DNA of 64,000 bases from Candidozyma auris (lineage: Eukaryota; Ascomycota; Pichiomycetes; Serinales; Metschnikowiaceae): NCBI RefSeq assembly GCF_003013715.1, contig NC_072814.1, positions 806,001 through 870,000 on the forward strand, in the 5' to 3' direction. Numbering within the stretch: the stretch's first letter is position 1; each line of letters opens with the position of its first letter. Made by a program: the position numbers and the translations under genes. The notes under the pieces were generated by a model. That model saw only the letters and a program-made list of their open reading frames with translations. It was not told the DNA's origin and made no database searches. Below, piece after piece: positions 46,905 through 56,749 of this stretch.

Positions 46905-49900
46905 TCACTTTTTCTTACCTGCTTTCTTTCCACCACCTTTTCCTGATCCTTTACCTTTGTCATTCGCATTGCTTCCGGGTAAAACAAGTTTGACTTTGCT
47001 GACCGTGAACACACCAATGATATCATTCGATCTAGCACCTTTGAGCAATTCGTGCTCTACAGGCCAATCAACTTCCACATCCTCGGTTTTTTCAACCTTC
47101 CTGCTGGAAAAGTACAGAATAGCCTCAGTAACTGACTTGCCCTTTTTACCGAGCCCAGGCTGGATCTTGACCTTGTACTTGAACTTATTGAGGGCAGACC
47201 AAGGCGCAAATACTGGAACAAATGAGCCAATCTCATCGCCTTTGGCAGCTCTGGGTAAAAGGGAATCAAGCTGCTCTAAGTATTTGCTGTCAACACTGTC
47301 TTCGTCATCTTGTAAGTACTTCTTCAATTGCCTGATTTCCTTAAGATTAGAACGCTCAGCGCCTTTGTTCACGTACTTCTCTTTTTCGGCTTCAGCATTT
47401 CTTTTGGCTTCTTCTTCCTTTTGTTTTTCTCGTTCCTGAATTTGTTTCAAGGTTCCAAGTGCCTGCATTCTCATGAGTTTCTCCTCTTCATCTTGATCAG
47501 CGTACTTTGTATTGATTTTCTTCAATTTACCCTTCTTACCACGAACATTGGTGTTCAAGAAAGACCGCCTTGCCTCCTCGACCTCCTTTTCAGTTCGATT
47601 TACTGATGCAGAATCCATATTATTGTATTCTTCCTTCTCTTCACTGATATCCTTCTCAGAAACTTCGTCCTTCTGAAATCCTCCATCATTTGCTTCCTTC
47701 TGTTCTCTCTCGTTCAAGATAGCCGTGAGGTTCAAGCTTTCAAGGTCACGCTTTCTGTTACTGACCTCAGGATGCAAACCATGCTCATCTTGTTTTAGCA
47801 AACGAGCAGTGGTGTATTTCTTGGTTGTCTCCTCGTCGACTAGCCAATAGAGACCAAATCCCATGACCAATTGTGCCGGTGGCATGAAATTTTTTTTACC
47901 CTTGATATTGAGCCTACCTGGTCCTAACAAGGTATTATCAACATCTTTTTTTGACACTTCGTCTCCAGGTAGCCACCATGCAGAAGTACTGGATTTCCCA
48001 TTCCATGCAACTGACGTTGATAATGCAAATATACCAGCCTGAAAGAGTGTAGATGGAGGCAAAGGCTTTCCTTTATAAGGGTTTTTAATAAAAACTTTGA
48101 GAGCGCCATCGATATCAGCAGATACAAAACAATCATTATCACTAAAATGACGGTAATAAATCATATCAGTCTGCAAGTCATCTCGGCCAGCAAGGCACAA
48201 GTAGCCCTCGCTAGACACGAACCAAAAGAACTTTTCAAACCAAAACTTTGGTCTGATTGCCTTGAGCTCATCAGTCTCTTGCTTCAAGTTCCTCGCGAGG
48301 TCTTTTTGGATCTTCCGCTCCGCATTCTTCAAAGCAATCTGTGTGTTCTGCTCAACCTTATTCTGCTTCGATACAGCAAATTTTTTCGAGTCGAAGTAGA
48401 CTCTAGCGTTAGCGAATGCGGAGAGATTGAGATCGATGTCAACATTGATCGTTGCAACTGAGTGCTTCAGTTTCGTTTTTGAAGATTTTTTTTTGGTAGA
48501 TTGAGACTCTTCAAATTCAGAGTCAGAGACATCAGACTCAGACTCCAGATCATCTGTATCATTATCTGAATCCAGATCTGATTCAGATCCGCTTTCAGAT
48601 TCGCTTGCAGACGAGTCAGAACTCACATCTGAGTCGTCGCTGACGTTAGCATCTTGAATTACATCAGGATCAGGCAATGCTAATTTGATTTTGGACTCCC
48701 TAAGGTTAAGAGGGAGTTTAATTGTTTGTGCAATTTTGTCATTTCTTTGTTGACCCATCTTAATCAACTTTTCGATGATAGTCCAATCGGTCTGCTTGTT
48801 GATCAACTCTTGGATGGACAGCTTGCAATCTTCCACCAAATCTGCATGGTATATAATTGCGTTTCCTTTCTTTTCATTACTCTCCGATTGCAGTTGAAGC
48901 AGTTGAATCTGTTTGTCTCTTTCATTTTTGGCAGTGTCCAAACGCTTTTGAGCGTGTTGTTTCTGCTGCTCTATTCTCAATGCGTATTTCGTGGACTCGA
49001 GATTTGTGAAGAATTTGTCAAGAGTCTTGTTGTAGCCCTCAATCTCTTGAAAACGAAGCTCGTCCCTATTGGCTTTGTATGGGACAAAAGGGTGAAATTC
49101 ATCGAAAACAAACTCCAAGGAATCAGAGTTGCTCGCATCATGCAACCTATTCTTCTTTTCCACAATTACACCTCGCACTTTTTGATTTTGCATTTCAGAC
49201 AACAAATCCAAATATCTTGTCTCAGTCAACTCAAGAGCCTCAATCACTTTTTCGAGTAAGTTATTATCATCCAACATCTCGAGGCAGCTTTGGGTAGGAG
49301 AGATGCCGACTTCGGCGAGGCCCTTTAAAATGAGATCACTTGAAAGATGGCTAGCATGAACGAAGGCAAGCTTATGAATTGAAAAGACCTTCTTCTTTTT
49401 CTTCTCGGACAGATCGCCAACGAGTTTATCTTTATGAGCAGAAACCCATCCCTTGACCACATCTTTAGTATACGTTCTCTTTTCATATTGCTGCTCTTCG
49501 TCGAAGAGTAATTTGTCGAACATTCTATAGGTCTCATTAACGGCATACCTATCATTGCCAGCCTCGGTGTTGGTAACAACTCTTTGTAATGACATTATCT
49601 TCATTTCGTGATCTAGCAACAACATATTACCGGCACTGAAAAATTCAAGCACCAAGTAATAAAGACCATCGGAGAACTCAAAAACAAGCACTCTATCAGT
49701 CTTGAGTTGTCTTAAGTTGGAAAGCCTTCTTGTCTTCAAGTGCTTCCTCAACTTCGTGACGAAATTCGAGGGCGCAGGGGCAATTGGTCTTTCGAAGTCA
49801 GACAAGTGGAGCTTGTTTCCACAATCAAGAACGACGGTCTTTTTTGAATCAGGCAATCCAAACCTCAAGATGTATTGTCTCGACGAGTTTGCCACATTGT

Positions 49901-50041
49901 AGATATTTTGCAACCTGTAATTCAAGAGGTTCTCCTTCAACTCACTGGTCAAAATCTGTAGGTCCAATGACGTTACTCTTTGCTAAGCAGTTAGTAATGG
50001 TTTTTTGTACAAGATTCACTTTGGAGAGTTCATACCTTCAT
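46905..50041 (-). CDS. RQC2: Rqc2 (Tae2), CAT-tailing factor, with one intron
   Basis: Rqc2 binds 60S subunits with stalled nascent chains, recruits Ltn1 and directs CAT-tail addition. The gene is two exons: 50036-50041 (ATG AAG) and 46905-49982, giving 1027 residues that start MKQRVTSLDLQILTSEL, close to the Saccharomyces start MKQRISALDL. Without the intron the frame has no ATG there. NFACT-N comprises about 1-230 (NFVTKLRKHLKTRRL, LEFFSAGNMLLLD). The coiled-coil middle spans about 290-360, and an Asp/Ser-rich acidic stretch lies near 460-500. NFACT-R is about 550-660 (FWFEKFFWFVSSEGYLCLAGRD). The Lys-rich C-terminus carries NFACT-C (FVPVFAPWSALNKFKYKVKIQPG). Confidence 0.93.
49983..50035 (-). 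other. Spliceosomal intron of RQC2, 53 nt
   Basis: On the minus strand the intron begins GTATGA (50035-50030), has a perfect branch point TACTAAC (49996-49990) and ends TTAG (49983). The branch A to 3' end distance is only about 8 nt, as is usual for this clade. It interrupts the coding sequence after the second codon. Confidence 0.88.
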
Positions 50042-50374
50042 GATTTGGGTTTAATCAATGGAACACTAAATGAAGCAAGACTCACTTTTAGATGTAGCGA
50101 CATTGTATGCAAGAATATCCCAGGTACTAAAACGTTGATGATCGAATGTTATTTCGTGATATAAGAAAAAAAAAAAAAAAAAAAAACCTAAAGCTACTTA
50201 TTTGGATCTTCTGCTGATTGTTTACAATTGTCAGAGGCTTCTTTGTCTCGTTTCATGTCCCAGTGTGACTTATCTGTATTGACTCTACTAGGCTGTAGAT
50301 AAAGGGAATTGTCTATGCAGAGATATTCGCTAGGCTTCTTTAAAGCCGAGAGCAAACGATCCACAAAACATTTC
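50042..50374. promoter_or_regulatory. Divergent promoter RQC2 / HST2 with poly(A) tract
   Basis: The 333-bp divergent promoter contains a run of 21 A (50166-50186), a likely nucleosome-free element. An in-frame ATG at 50315 belongs to a possible longer HST2 form. Confidence 0.7.
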
Positions 50375-51430
50375 ATGTTGTTTTCGACTCCAACCCAAGA
50401 GAAAAGGCTTGCACCGCTTATAGACGCCATTCAAAAGAAAAACAAAAAAGTTACGTTTTTCTTGGGTGCTGGCATATCCACCTCCTGCGGTATACCAGAC
50501 TTTAGAAGCCCAGAGACTGGCCTCTACTCCAATCTCGAGAAACTCAATCTCCCATACCCAGAGGCCGTGTTTGACATTGATTACTTCAGATCGAACCCCA
50601 AAGCTTTTTATACATTGTGTGATGAGCTTTACCCTGGCAAGTTTGTACCATCGAAGTTTCACTTTCTTGTCAGGCTTTTTCAGGATAACGACAAGTTGAA
50701 GAGGGTATACACTCAGAATATTGATACATTAGAGCGGATTGCGGGTGTTGACGAAAAGTATATCGTGGAGGCTCACGGCTCATTTGCTTCCAATCACTGC
50801 ATCGACTGTCATGAGGAGGTGCCAAGCGACATATTAAAGAAGCAAATGGCAGATAAACATACCAATGAAGGAATCCCCAAATGCAGTAAGTGTAAGGGCT
50901 ACATAAAGCCTGATATTACATTCTTTGGCGAAGGGTTGCCAGAAAAATTTTTCTACCTGTGGCACGAGGACTCTGATGATGTGGAAGTAGCCATCGTTGC
51001 TGGTACTTCTTTGACAGTCATGCCATTTTCAACTTTGCCGGCCGAATGCGGTAAAAAATGCTTACGTGTGTTGATAAATAAGGAAGTTGTTGGTGACTTT
51101 AAATATGCCAAGCGCAAATCAGACATAATCGTTCAGCTGGACTGTGACGAAGCAGCAGGAGTAATTGCGGATATGCTCGGGTGGAGAGATATGCTTGACG
51201 ATCTTTACGAAAAAGCCAAAGCTGAACTCAAAGAGCAAAAGACAGAGACAGCAGAAGATAAAGCCGAAGAGGTTGCCGCTGGCATCAAGGAAGCCGAGAA
51301 GCCATCAAAGGCAACAACAAAGGATGAAAATGAGGAGCCTACTAAAGAGGAACGTACCCATCCACAATCTAAAGAAGAAGACTTCAACGAAGAAACAATA
51401 TCGAAAAAACTCGGCAAATTGTCGCTTTGA
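50375..51430 (+). CDS. HST2: Hst2-type NAD+-dependent protein deacetylase (sirtuin)
   Basis: This is a sirtuin of the SIRT2/Hst2 class, in yeast mostly cytosolic with H4K16 and other targets. Of 351 residues the core carries GAGISTSCGIPDFRSPETGLY near 31, TQNIDTLER, the catalytic His in EAHGSF, the zinc ligands CIDC and CSKC, and GTSLTVMPF. Hst2 is indicated by PYPEAVFDIDYF and the length. The C-terminal 80 residues are a Lys/Glu-rich coiled coil, longer than in Saccharomyces. The start is uncertain: an in-frame ATG at 50315 gives 20 more residues, but homologues have about 25-30 residues before GAGIS, which favours 50375. Confidence 0.9.
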   Translation: MLFSTPTQEKRLAPLIDAIQKKNKKVTFFLGAGISTSCGIPDFRSPETGLYSNLEKLNLPYPEAVFDIDYFRSNPKAFYTLCDELYPGKFVPSKFHFLVRLFQDNDKLKRVYTQNIDTLERIAGVDEKYIVEAHGSFASNHCIDCHEEVPSDILKKQMADKHTNEGIPKCSKCKGYIKPDITFFGEGLPEKFFYLWHEDSDDVEVAIVAGTSLTVMPFSTLPAECGKKCLRVLINKEVVGDFKYAKRKSDIIVQLDCDEAAGVIADMLGWRDMLDDLYEKAKAELKEQKTETAEDKAEEVAAGIKEAEKPSKATTKDENEEPTKEERTHPQSKEEDFNEETISKKLGKLSL

Positions 51431-51442
51431 AATCATCACATT

Positions 51443-52432
51443 CTATTTCTTTCTATACAAACGGTAGAAAAACCTCATATTTTCCAACTTGATCGGGTAA
51501 TCCACTTCATTTGCATTGATTCTGTACCAGCAGCTTTCTTCTTGCTCAATTATTTCCCACGCTCCATCACCAGAGGTTGGCTTTCCTGCTAGGATGGTGT
51601 CGATAAGGAATTGCACAGGGAATTTCTTTGAGCCTACTGTTATGTGGGAATACGAACCAGCGCTCTCAGCCATCAATAGAAGAGCGCCCTTACGACAATG
51701 AGCGCTCATCATTTGAAGAAACTTTATGGTTTCTGATTTTTTTTCGCAGAATAGTTCGTTTGTCGTGAAAAGAATAGTGATCAAGTCCATCTGAGAAAGC
51801 TGAAGTGACTCTGCACTTTCTGAGAGAATATCGCCATGAAAGAAGCTACTTGTGAACTTCAGTGGATCGTAGAACCATTTTTGGCTGATTGACTGAGTAA
51901 GATTGCCAACTATCGTGGACCAGTTGGCAATATCAATGACATCAAGATGCAATTGAGAAGGAGTGTCTCCGTTGGGCTGCTTAAGACAAGCAAACGAGGA
52001 ACCCAAAGCAACCAATTCGGAGGAGGCACCCCCACCAATCAACAATGCACGGCTTTTCTTGTTTGGGTCCGCTAGAAGCTGTCTCAAAGGGCTTATAGAG
52101 GAAAAGAGCGAAGCGTACGCCAAAGCCCTAGCTGGAGACCATCTCGCTACATACGCAAATCTCTTATCATCACTGTCAAATGCCAGGAGGTAGTCACGAT
52201 TGTAGAGGTCACTTTTCACTGACTGAATCATTTGCTGAAGATCGTCAGAGGCTAGGATGAATCTGAAACTCTCTAAGAATAAATCTAGCACTTTTCTGGG
52301 GTGAAGAGCATACTCAGACTGAAATGGTAGATGGGTACTTGTAGGTTCACTTCTATCAGGTGAATTGGCAGGTTTACGTGAGCTGCTCTCACTGAATTTG
52401 TTATTTTTACCCTGGTGCTGCTTTCTGTTCAT
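51443..52432 (-). CDS. BMT6: Bmt6-type 25S rRNA uridine N3-methyltransferase
   Basis: The 329-residue protein is a SAM-dependent methyltransferase of the Bmt6 family, which in Saccharomyces methylates U2843 of 25S rRNA. Visible are the helical N-terminal part (FRFILASDDLQQMIQSVKSDLYNRDYLLAF, ARALAYASLFSSI), motif I ALLIGGGASSELVALGS near 130, and an acidic strand VIDIANW. The C-terminus has LLLMAESAGSYSHITVGSKKFPVQFLIDTIL and YRINANEVDYPIKLENMRFFYRLYRKK. Length is near Saccharomyces (365). It is convergent with HST2 with only 12 bp between stops. Specificity is inferred from family only. Confidence 0.75.
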   Translation of the reverse strand: MNRKQHQGKNNKFSESSSRKPANSPDRSEPTSTHLPFQSEYALHPRKVLDLFLESFRFILASDDLQQMIQSVKSDLYNRDYLLAFDSDDKRFAYVARWSPARALAYASLFSSISPLRQLLADPNKKSRALLIGGGASSELVALGSSFACLKQPNGDTPSQLHLDVIDIANWSTIVGNLTQSISQKWFYDPLKFTSSFFHGDILSESAESLQLSQMDLITILFTTNELFCEKKSETIKFLQMMSAHCRKGALLLMAESAGSYSHITVGSKKFPVQFLIDTILAGKPTSGDGAWEIIEQEESCWYRINANEVDYPIKLENMRFFYRLYRKK

Positions 52433-52915
52433 TGACTTTTTTAGACCCTAACTCATCTCCTGTTGTGATGTTTCCATCACATGATTGTAGCATACAGTCT
52501 CACGTGATGAAGATTGCAGCACAGTACCAGTGGTATCACTTAATGAAGCTAGACCATCAACGACTGATGGCTTGGCAATGGGAGTGGTGTATGTTGGCGA
52601 CATATATGTATCTATGGACAAAGTAAAGAGATCAGGAAGTGATGTCACTTGAGAAGAAAGGATTTGTCCTCTAGAGAAAACCAGAAAGGTTTTGGGGTGG
52701 GCAAGCTCCATATTTATAGACGGATAGCGAGGTTGACACGTCATCCTCTAATAGTTGGAAGCGAGCCATCATCCGATGGTCGATAAACGAGCCATCCTCT
52801 GATGGTCGGTAAATCAGCCTTAAGGTTGTGTGCACTACCGTTTCTCAACATCTCCTCGTACTGAATATTGAAGACTACCATTCTCAGCTTTTCCAGCGGC
52901 ACCTCAGCGCGCGAC

Positions 52916-52923
52916 TATAAAAG
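52916..52923 (+). promoter_or_regulatory. TATA box without an assigned gene
   Basis: TATAAAAG is followed 18 bp later by a CT-rich tract, an arrangement typical of strong yeast promoters. The nearest large plus-strand gene starts 880 bp downstream. Confidence 0.5.
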
Positions 52924-53083
52924 GCGCTCATCTCGCTCACTTTTTCCTTTTCTTTTCTTTTTCACCACCAACCTGTGCTAGGGGAAAAGCCCAGCATTGT
53001 GTTAAAGCTAAATCTCGAGAGGGGTTGTTTTTTCACTGCTGTGGCGACGCTTCTAGCAGATCGGCGCTCGAGAAGCAAGTTTG

Positions 53084-53287
53084 ATGGGTACCTTCCTTCT
53101 GTCGTTTCTTCACCTGAACCCAGTTCTGGCCTTTCATGTTGTTTTGACGAGTCTCATGGTGCCATTGGTCCTCCGTAAGGGGTTGAGCGATGGTGCTTGG
53201 GGCTCTAGATGTGGGAGGGAAGCGGCAGTAATAGGTGTCCGTGCTCTTTCGGAGCCATCGGACAGAGTAGCTCCGTCCACAGGTTGA
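53084..53287 (+). CDS. Small hydrophobic ORF, 67 codons
   Basis: This ORF begins at the first ATG after the TATA box at 52916. The N-terminal 35 residues are hydrophobic (MGTFLxSFLH, then HVVLTSLMVPLVL), as in a signal peptide or membrane anchor, even when its three CTG codons are read as Ser. The rest is polar. No family is recognised. Support is positional only. Confidence 0.25.
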   Translation: MGTFLLSFLHLNPVLAFHVVLTSLMVPLVLRKGLSDGAWGSRCGREAAVIGVRALSEPSDRVAPSTG

Positions 53288-53806
53288 AGATAGAGGAGCC
53301 GGTCTTGAGCTCACCACTGCCGCTGTATTATGTACGGTGCTGATGGTTGCAGCTCGACCACTATGGCTTCAGGCAACATATTCCTGGACTCTGCGGAGGC
53401 CATTTGGCTAGTGATCGTCTGAGTAAAACCATGTTGCACACATACTACTGTAAACAAACGACTTCTTAGACCATGAGTAGAAAAGGGTTGACGAGGTGCT
53501 GTGCATTCGAGTCTGATTGCGTATCATGTAATTCGATGCTACCTCTCTTAGCGATGAGATCAATTACTATTGTTAGAGCCGGATACTCCTTGTCCAATAT
53601 GAGTAATTCAGCTCAAATCTTTGCTACCTCTTCCTCAGCATTCTATATTCTTTTGCCAATAATCTCCTGTAATCTTTCTGTCCATTGTGCCACCATAGTC
53701 GCCTACGGTTGTGTCAAGAGCTGCAACCCTGCACATCACGGATGCGCTATTACCCTGAAAGCATAAATTCATTTACTATCCTTACATTTGCTACTCCTTC
53801 TGGCTG

Positions 53807-56587
53807 ATGAATGAAGAATCAGACTATAGACAATTCGAGCTACCTCGAACCTTTTCAAAAAATAACTCCCGTGAATTCAATTCTAGAGTCGGCGTCGGCG
53901 AGCTTCCGACACTTCCTGCGCTCGAGGCAAAGGAAACAGACTTGGCTGAGATCAGCCATCAGGGACCTCCACAGACGCCAGAATCACAATTTGTTGAGTT
54001 CGACTTGAGCAGCAAGCTGCTGGAGCCGCATATTGTTAGCACTGACGACGTCACGAAACGACACCAGCATAAAATATCAGAAGTCTCGGCAGAATATCCT
54101 GAGAATGAAGAGGAGGTGAAGAAGGAGAAGCCGGAAGAGGACTTTTTCAATTCAGGCACCAGTGACTGGAAGGAAGTGAAGAAAGTAGCCAAGGAGGATT
54201 TTTTTGATGAGAGAGGCAACCTTGAGTTTACTAGAGACAGGGAGTGTGACATGCTTGACCATAGAGATGCTCGAGGGTATACTAAGATAGACACCGAGGA
54301 GCAGTTAAACAAGTACGCTAGGCTTGATAGAAAAACAGATTTCTTGTTTGAGCTTCAGGGGCTGCGGAACCAAAAGGATTGCGAAGATGAAGATGACGAA
54401 GACACCTTTGACTACGGAGACGAGGCAATTGATTCGAAGGAGACTCTTGCTGGTACAAGAGGGCTTCTAACAGAATCCCAAAAATTTGCATATATTGGTA
54501 TGGTGAAGCTTATAACAGTGGATATGGCCACAGAATTGGCGAAACTAAACCAAAGAACGACGTTTAAAATGTCGAAACCCATGAGCCTAGCACAGAAAAA
54601 TTTTTCGAACTGGACAAGATACATCATGTCCAAATTGGAGGACCATCTAGATCTCAATAAGCAAGAGAAGAACATGATAGAAAATTTAAGCGTTCATGGA
54701 GTCCAAGTGGAAGACTTATCACAGAGTTTGTTGATGCTTGAGACGCAGAAGCCTATCGTTCATCAGCTATCCAAAGAATTTGATTTACGCTGGGTTCTTG
54801 TGTGTGACTTGTTTTTGCTACTTCTTAGTGATGGGTACTACGATTGCAGATCGAGAACACTCCTCATCAAATTTGCCAATTATTTGGGAATTCTCAACAT
54901 CGAGATTTACCAATTTGAGCGAAGACTTATAGAGAGTTTGGAATTGGATACAAGTCACAAAACCATCGAGAACAGAGACGATAAGTTGAGTGACAGGCTG
55001 TTCATTGAGAAGCACATTCAAAAGAATAAGAGAAAGAGATTGGCATATATAGGAATGGCAACAATCGGCGGCTCGCTTGCCATTGGGTTATCTGCTGGTT
55101 TGTTGGCTCCATTGATTGGTGCCGGTTTGGCTGCTGGTTTGACCACTGTGGGTATCGGTGGCACTAGTGGGTTTTTGGCAGGCGTCGGTGGCAGTGCAAT
55201 TATCACAACTGGTGGTGTAGCAGCAGGTGCTAAGATGGGGTCGAAAGCAGGCGCACGAAGGACTGGCGATGTTCACACGTTTGAGCTTAAACCTTTACAC
55301 AATAACAAACGCACCAATTTAATCATTACCGTCAGTGGCTGGATGAACGGTGATCTAGATGATGTGCGACTCCCATTTTCCACAGTTGACCCAGTTATGG
55401 GTGACATGTTCTCGTTGCTTTGGGAGCCGGAAATGTTAAGGTCTATGGGCCAAACCATTGGTATTCTTGCAACTGAAGCGTTGAGTACGTCTATTCAGCA
55501 GATTCTTGGCGCCACCATTCTTTCAGCGTTGATGTCTGCCATTCAGCTTCCCATGGCCCTCTCGAAACTTTCGTATTTGCTTGACAATCCATGGAATGTG
55601 TCTCTAGATAGGGCGTGGAAAGCAGGTAAAATTCTTGCTGACACTTTGATATCAGGAAATTTAGGTGTCAGACCAATCACCTTGGTTGGATTCTCCCTCG
55701 GCTCTCGATTAATCTATTCTTGTCTTATTGATCTTGCCAATCGTGGTGGATATGGTTTGGTGGAGAATGTGATTCTACTTGGAAATCCTGTTGCCGTGAA
55801 GTATGAACAGATCACTTTGGCACGCTCAGTCGTCAGTGGTAAGTTCATCAGTGGGTATTCGAAAAACGACTGGATCCTTGGCTACCTTTTTAGAGCAACT
55901 GGTGGCGGTCTTCTGTCCGTTGCGGGTTTGTCTCCTATTGAAAATATCCCTGGCATCGAAAATTTTGATTGCACTGAAATGGTGGAGGGTCATATGGCAT
56001 ACAGAAGGGCTGTTCCAAAGATTTTAAGAGCAATGGATTGGGAAGTTTTGAGCGACGAATTCGCTGAGATTGAAGAACCTGACTCAGAACAAGGAGAGAG
56101 ACAACGAAAACTTATTACTGAGTTCGACGAGGCCAGGGCAAAGATGGAGAAAGAAAAAATGGAAGAAGCTCAGAAAGATCAGAAGTCTTGGAAGAGCTGG
56201 TTCAAGCCCAAGCAGAAGAACTGGTGGGGTGTACTCGATGAGGCAGCGAAGCAGGAGGATGCAAATGCCAATCAAGGCGACCGATTTGAAGAGTACGAGG
56301 AGTCAAGCACCCAAACTACCGGTGCTCTAAGGAAAGAAGACAACCAATGCGATTCCGGTGAAGCCATTTTTGACTTAGACGCCTTGGCAGAGGAGATCAA
56401 TGATATCGAAAAGCTCGGGGAACAAGATGACGAGCAACTCAAGAAAGTCCGTCAAGAAGTTGATACCGCACCGAAGACACAGACGTTGAATGAAGATATC
56501 GAGCTTGAGCAACAACCAGCTACGATGCTTCAAAACATCAAAACCAAACTTCCAACAGCTTTTAAAAAAGACAGTAGTAGTGGATGA
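53807..56587 (+). CDS. MIL1: Mil1-like DUF726 / TMCO4 family protein
   Basis: The 926-residue protein matches fungal YFL034W/Mil1 (medium adaptin-interacting ligand) and metazoan TMCO4. The N-terminal 230 residues are acidic and disordered. A helical domain follows. A glycine-rich hydrophobic segment spans about 415-480 (IGGSLAIGLSAGLLAPLIGAGLAAG and following). An alpha/beta-hydrolase-like domain contains GFSLGSR with Ser630 as potential nucleophile. The C-terminus is charged. Saccharomyces Mil1 interacts with AP-1 mu-type adaptins at the trans-Golgi; lipase activity is predicted, not shown to my knowledge. Length 926 versus 1073. Confidence 0.82.
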   Translation: MNEESDYRQFELPRTFSKNNSREFNSRVGVGELPTLPALEAKETDLAEISHQGPPQTPESQFVEFDLSSKLLEPHIVSTDDVTKRHQHKISEVSAEYPENEEEVKKEKPEEDFFNSGTSDWKEVKKVAKEDFFDERGNLEFTRDRECDMLDHRDARGYTKIDTEEQLNKYARLDRKTDFLFELQGLRNQKDCEDEDDEDTFDYGDEAIDSKETLAGTRGLLTESQKFAYIGMVKLITVDMATELAKLNQRTTFKMSKPMSLAQKNFSNWTRYIMSKLEDHLDLNKQEKNMIENLSVHGVQVEDLSQSLLMLETQKPIVHQLSKEFDLRWVLVCDLFLLLLSDGYYDCRSRTLLIKFANYLGILNIEIYQFERRLIESLELDTSHKTIENRDDKLSDRLFIEKHIQKNKRKRLAYIGMATIGGSLAIGLSAGLLAPLIGAGLAAGLTTVGIGGTSGFLAGVGGSAIITTGGVAAGAKMGSKAGARRTGDVHTFELKPLHNNKRTNLIITVSGWMNGDLDDVRLPFSTVDPVMGDMFSLLWEPEMLRSMGQTIGILATEALSTSIQQILGATILSALMSAIQLPMALSKLSYLLDNPWNVSLDRAWKAGKILADTLISGNLGVRPITLVGFSLGSRLIYSCLIDLANRGGYGLVENVILLGNPVAVKYEQITLARSVVSGKFISGYSKNDWILGYLFRATGGGLLSVAGLSPIENIPGIENFDCTEMVEGHMAYRRAVPKILRAMDWEVLSDEFAEIEEPDSEQGERQRKLITEFDEARAKMEKEKMEEAQKDQKSWKSWFKPKQKNWWGVLDEAAKQEDANANQGDRFEEYEESSTQTTGALRKEDNQCDSGEAIFDLDALAEEINDIEKLGEQDDEQLKKVRQEVDTAPKTQTLNEDIELEQQPATMLQNIKTKLPTAFKKDSSSG

Positions 56588-56749
56588 GACAAAGAATTTG
56601 TTTTATGGGTATATATTATAGAAACTCGCTTATTTCATGAGTTGACTCACCTTCCTAATTTATGCGTAATTGTCAGTACTGTACTGATTGACTCAGCGAA
56701 TTTTTTTTTATCTTCAAGACTCCAGAAAACTACATAACTATCTTCCAAG

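Larger units (their letters stand above)
52433..53806. other. 1.37-kb region between BMT6 and the MIL1-like gene
   Basis: No conserved gene is seen. A promoter-like unit lies inside: TATAAAAG at 52916-52923, then a CT-rich tract (52941-52963), a small hairpin (GCTAGGG/CCCAGC, about 52977-52996) and a first ATG at 53084 that opens a 67-codon ORF. Downstream are further potential stem-loops (for example CGGAGC-GCTCCG near 53250-53276). A second 97-codon frame (53473-53766, Cys/Ser-rich) has no recognisable feature. Either an uncharacterised small gene or a non-coding transcript is possible. Confidence 0.5.

Noticed and set aside
53473..53766. 97-codon Cys/Ser-rich ORF before the MIL1-like gene
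   Set aside because: It has a true ATG, but no hydrophobic signal, domain or promoter cue of its own; it ends directly before the MIL1-like gene and is likely its promoter and leader.
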